In this document: positions 61,645 through 64,000 of the stretch, piece by piece | How the letters are laid out: each line of letters opens with the position of its first letter | Position numbering within the stretch: the stretch's first letter is position 1 | The notes under the pieces: model-generated | The model's input: only the letters and a program-made list of their open reading frames with translations | What the model was told of the DNA's origin: nothing | The model's database searches: none | Position numbers and translations under genes: made by a program | Virus record (IMG/VR): IMGVR_UViG_3300035687_000002 | Span: 82,725-146,724 of that record | Origin: a virus | Direction: 5' to 3' (one strand) | DNA length: 64,000 nt

Positions 61645-61910
61645 ATCGAAGTTAAATCTGTTGATAAATCTGGAATTCTTTGATTAAAAAATGCCTCATA
61701 CTCTATAAACTCTTCTACTGTTACATACTCATCTAGTAAATCGTAATACATCTTAGGTTGTAGAGTCTTCCTTTCCTCTCTGGCTATCTTATCTACAGTC
61801 TCTTCAATGTCTGATTCTAATCTATTACGAGAAGTATCCAAATCTTTGAGCTTTTTGTACAGAAGGTCTCGTTTACCTTCTAATTCTGTTTTTATTTTCC
61901 TTCCTAACAT
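61638..61910 (-). CDS. Small coiled-coil protein (90 aa)
   Basis: Residues 5-50 form a charged coiled coil (KTELEGKRDLLYKKLKDLDT...IEETVDKIAREE) with an acidic, aromatic C-terminus. No family recognised. Starts after the AAAACCAACAAT motif. A packaging accessory or assembly factor is possible. Confidence 0.55.
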   Translation of the reverse strand: MLGRKIKTELEGKRDLLYKKLKDLDTSRNRLESDIEETVDKIAREERKTLQPKMYYDLLDEYVTVEEFIEYEAFFNQRIPDLSTDLTSIC

Positions 61911-61920
61911 ATTGTTGGTT

Positions 61921-62256
61921 TTATAATAATGGATGGGTTAACTTAAAATCTTTCCAATCTTTCTTGTTCATCATCTCAGGAAAGCAATAAGGAGGATTTT
62001 CACATCCCATATCAGCTTTAGTCTTCCCCATAATCTCACATCCACACTGAATACAATGACCCTGTTTCATACACTCTGGAGAGAGTAACTCAACCTGCTT
62101 CCTTCTCCAAGCTATTTGCTCTTTGATATGCTTCTTAGTGTAGATTGAACGTACCCAGCTTTGAATTACTGCATATATATTCTCCCAATTAAGCTTAGCT
62201 GGATTTAAAGCGTTCGTCTTCCCCTGAATTAGGTTCCAATAATACTTGAGTCGCAT
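61921..62256 (-). CDS. Zinc-binding-like small protein (111 aa)
   Basis: Basic helical N-terminal half and a Cys/His cluster in the second half (CMKQGHCIQCGCEIMG, MGCENPPYC) that could bind zinc. Overlaps the end of the upstream gene by 62 bases in another frame; no later ATG would keep the domain whole. Conserved packaging-operon protein of unknown role. Confidence 0.6.
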   Translation of the reverse strand: MRLKYYWNLIQGKTNALNPAKLNWENIYAVIQSWVRSIYTKKHIKEQIAWRRKQVELLSPECMKQGHCIQCGCEIMGKTKADMGCENPPYCFPEMMNKKDWKDFKLTHPLL

Positions 62257-62617
62257 TTCTTTTTTCTTTTATTTGTTTCTTAATTGTCATGTACTTGTCA
62301 TATTCCTTCAATCTCTCCTTAAAGTTATTGTATTGAATATGTTTTTCAAGGTAAATGTTGTAAGATTCATCAGAAGGAAACTCATCCCGTGGACGAACTA
62401 ACCCTCTATCAGCACATTCATTTATAATGATATCCATTCTCTTCTTTCTTAGACGCCAAGAACCTACACCTTTCAACTTTAATATCAAAGATGTAGGGTC
62501 TTTGAGCATCCTTGCAGTTTCACGGAAAATGAATGAACCAATATCTTTATACACTTGCTCACTTTTATCCTTCTCTTTTGCCAAGGCCGAGTATATATCC
62601 TGATGATTAGTTTGCAT
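62195..62617 (-). CDS. Hypothetical basic helical protein (140 aa)
   Basis: Helical protein with LKGVGSWRLRKKRMD (48-62), a basic motif that may contact nucleic acid, and a highly charged C-terminal helix. No family recognised. Overlaps both neighbours. Confidence 0.55.
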   Translation of the reverse strand: MQTNHQDIYSALAKEKDKSEQVYKDIGSFIFRETARMLKDPTSLILKLKGVGSWRLRKKRMDIIINECADRGLVRPRDEFPSDESYNIYLEKHIQYNNFKERLKEYDKYMTIKKQIKEKRNATQVLLEPNSGEDERFKSS

Positions 62618-62975
62618 GTGTTATCGTGTGCTGTAGTAGTAACCTATCAAATTCAATTGCAGGGATATACTTAGAGGAAACAGATAACGAAGTGTTCCTT
62701 GGTTTCTCAAATACACCTAGATTAGTATACTTCGAGAGGGTATTCCTAATGGATTGCCTACTCTTTTTGTACTTCTTCTCCAAACATAAGTCAAAGAACT
62801 CCTCCTGCTTCTGAGAATTTGTGTATCCTCCAAATGTATATAGTTCTATTACTATATTAAGGTCATTCTCATACGGATGAACCCCATATTGCAAAAACTT
62901 CAGATACAAATGTATCCTCAGAACATCCCTCTTATCGGGCAATAACACCTTGTCTAAAAATGATTTGATTACCAT
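62607..62975 (-). CDS. Winged-helix-like DNA-binding candidate (122 aa)
   Basis: Three short helices (about 18-60) followed by KKSRQSIRNTLSKYTNLGVFEK, which looks like a recognition helix and wing of winged-helix proteins. First gene of the packaging operon. It lies under a TTTGG-N19-TATATTAT promoter embedded in an inverted repeat, so it could be a transcription regulator; a small terminase role is an alternative. Confidence 0.55.
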   Translation of the reverse strand: MVIKSFLDKVLLPDKRDVLRIHLYLKFLQYGVHPYENDLNIVIELYTFGGYTNSQKQEEFFDLCLEKKYKKSRQSIRNTLSKYTNLGVFEKPRNTSLSVSSKYIPAIEFDRLLLQHTITHAN

Positions 62976-62991
62976 TGTTGGTTTTATAAAG

Positions 62992-63023
62992 ATAATATAC
63001 TAAAAATAAATTAACTTTCCAAA
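62992..63023 (-). promoter_or_regulatory. Promoter of the packaging/capsid operon
   Basis: Minus-strand TTTGG at 63019-63023, 19-base spacer, TATATTAT at 62992-62999, 16 bases before ATG 62975. Confidence 0.65.
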
Positions 63024-63053
63024 TTTATTTCAATTATAAACTTGGAAAGTTAA
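63011..63053. repeat. 12-bp inverted repeat overlapping the -33 box
   Basis: TTAACTTTCCAA at 63011-63022 and TTGGAAAGTTAA at 63042-63053, a perfect 12-bp inverted repeat with an inner TTTAT/ATAAA. The right-reading arm contains most of the TTTGG box. It may be an operator or a weak terminator of the upstream gene. Confidence 0.6.
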
Positions 63054-63059
63054 AATAAC

Positions 63060-63509
63060 TTATGGGAGTAAATTCTTCCACTCTCCCTTTTTGAAAAAGT
63101 CCTTTTCACTATTCATCCACGCAGGATGAAACCAATGAATTTCTGGTACTGTTCTCCTCCATATCATAGTTGGTAAGAAACTGTTGGGACTGTCTGTCAA
63201 GTGCTTTCTGACCTCTTCTTCTATCCATACTACTTCTGTACCCTCCATTTTAACAAGGTGATTATATATACCACTTGATGCATCCACTATATTAATAGCT
63301 GGCATGAGTAGAACAAATTCAATGCTATCTTGGGTATACTCATCTAACTTCTTCTTTAACTCCTCCAAAGACTCTTTTGAGGACATGTGGGCAGATATTC
63401 TGGATTTCTTGTCATGGTCAACATAGGTAAACTGTTTGGTTTGACCATCATTGTCAGTGTACACACCACCATGATTACCAACATGTTGTGATTTCTTATC
63501 TATTGGCAT
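63060..63509 (-). CDS. Hypothetical protein (149 aa)
   Basis: No family recognised. N-terminal beta part (KQFTYVDHDKKSRISAHM), a helical middle and a Trp-rich end (PEIHWFHPAWMNSEKDFFKKGEWKN). It follows the coiled-coil gene by 2 bases and is the last gene before the promoter region at 63000. Confidence 0.5.
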   Translation of the reverse strand: MPIDKKSQHVGNHGGVYTDNDGQTKQFTYVDHDKKSRISAHMSSKESLEELKKKLDEYTQDSIEFVLLMPAINIVDASSGIYNHLVKMEGTEVVWIEEEVRKHLTDSPNSFLPTMIWRRTVPEIHWFHPAWMNSEKDFFKKGEWKNLLP

Positions 63510-63511
63510 AA

Positions 63512-63838
63512 TTAGTTCATTTGAATTACTGGAGTAGTTTCTTTTTCCTCAATTGCTACTTCACCCAGTGGATTGTCAACATTTACATCCTTAAGAGTTT
63601 CCTGCATCTTCTTAATGAATGCTTCGTATTCTTCCTTCTCTTTCTTAATACGTTCATTCATTCTCTCCTGAAGCTCCTTATAAGGCTTCTCCAGCTTTTC
63701 TGCTTCCAGAGAATAATACATCTTCTCGTAGTAAGCTTTCCATGAACGAGCAGATAACTCCTGTTCTACTACTTTCGTTCTCATTTGTTCCATGTCTTTG
63801 GTATCTACATTGTTAATACCCTGATTTTGCTTTGCCAT
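63512..63838 (-). CDS. Charged coiled-coil protein (108 aa)
   Basis: Residues 15-85 are a continuous charged helix (QMRTKVVEQELSARSWKAYYE, RMNERIKKEKEEYEAFIKKM). An upstream in-frame ATG at 63892 lies inside the preceding gene; ATG 63838 follows an ACAAACAACAACA leader and is preferred. Function unknown. Confidence 0.55.
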   Translation of the reverse strand: MAKQNQGINNVDTKDMEQMRTKVVEQELSARSWKAYYEKMYYSLEAEKLEKPYKELQERMNERIKKEKEEYEAFIKKMQETLKDVNVDNPLGEVAIEEKETTPVIQMN

Positions 63839-63855
63839 TGTTGTTGTTTGTTTTA

Positions 63856-64000
63856 TTAATAATCCCAATTCGGGTTGTTTACGTTTTCCCATTCAAATAA
63901 TAATCCTCCCTGTTTCTCCTTGTCAAACTTCTGAACGAAGAAATCAGGTGTGAATATGCTGTCACTCTCGAGGTAAAGTGATGCAAACTTGATTTTATCC
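63856..64000 (-). CDS. C-terminal fragment of an unknown protein, 5' part outside window
   Basis: Open frame from the right edge to TAA 63856, 47 residues visible, ending LLFEWENVNNPNWDY. The frame is read in phase with no stop. No domain recognised. Confidence 0.5.
   Translation of the reverse strand, partial: DKIKFASLYLESDSIFTPDFFVQKFDKEKQGGLLFEWENVNNPNWDY

Overview
This window is part of a double-stranded DNA phage genome of the crAss-like type (order Crassvirales), which infect gut Bacteroidales. Four things support this. The capsid block (terminase, portal, scaffold-like protein, major capsid protein) is followed by a podovirus-like tail block. A 1569-residue tail muzzle-type protein is present. 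A 4705-residue protein carries a DFDVD (DxDxD) active site, the signature of the crAss-like virion RNA polymerase. The promoters match the Bacteroidales pattern (TTTG at -33, TAnnTTTG at -7). The DNA is AT-rich and the long frames read with the standard code. No suppressor tRNA was found.

Almost everything lies on the minus strand, so transcription runs from right to left. From 64.0 to 59.8 kb there are small packaging-side genes, including a winged-helix-like candidate, a DUF1573 domain and a PD-(D/E)XK nuclease. From 59.8 to 47.6 kb come terminase large subunit, portal, scaffold-like protein, major capsid protein, connector candidates and a large structural protein. From 47.5 to 41.9 kb there is a cysteine- and threonine-rich cluster of probable head or tail fibre proteins with a duplicated two-gene module. 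From 41.9 to 33.4 kb there is a tRNA array of 27 recognisable genes covering 19 amino acids (threonine is missing), mixed with HNH homing endonucleases, an RNase H-like protein, small membrane or coiled-coil proteins and apparent structured RNAs. From 33.2 to 21.4 kb come a DEDDy exonuclease, tail or ring candidates, a ClpP-like protease, the muzzle protein and an M15 peptidase. From 21.4 kb to the left edge are the probable internal (ejected) proteins: two large unknown proteins, the giant RNA polymerase and a partial PD-(D/E)XK nuclease protein.

The genes form tight operons with frequent overlaps of 1 to 20 bases. About 16 candidate promoters share one geometry: TTTGG, 19 bases, then TATATTTG, TATATTAT or a close variant. 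Several lie only 3 to 5 bases before the start codon, which predicts leaderless mRNAs, especially for homing endonuclease genes. Rho-independent terminators separate the operons. No gene-free stretch exceeds 300 bases. The longest non-coding gaps (about 110 to 120 bases each, inside the tRNA array) contain inverted repeats and possible pseudoknots and are listed.

Best candidates for something undescribed: the pseudoknotted RNA that exactly fills the gap between tRNA-Asp and tRNA-Glu; the attenuator-like element before the tRNA-Lys pair; the leaderless promoters attached to homing endonucleases; the AAAACCAACAA pre-start motif; and the NPY tripeptide enriched in neighbouring internal proteins. 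All functional names rest on reading motifs and context by eye; no database search was done.
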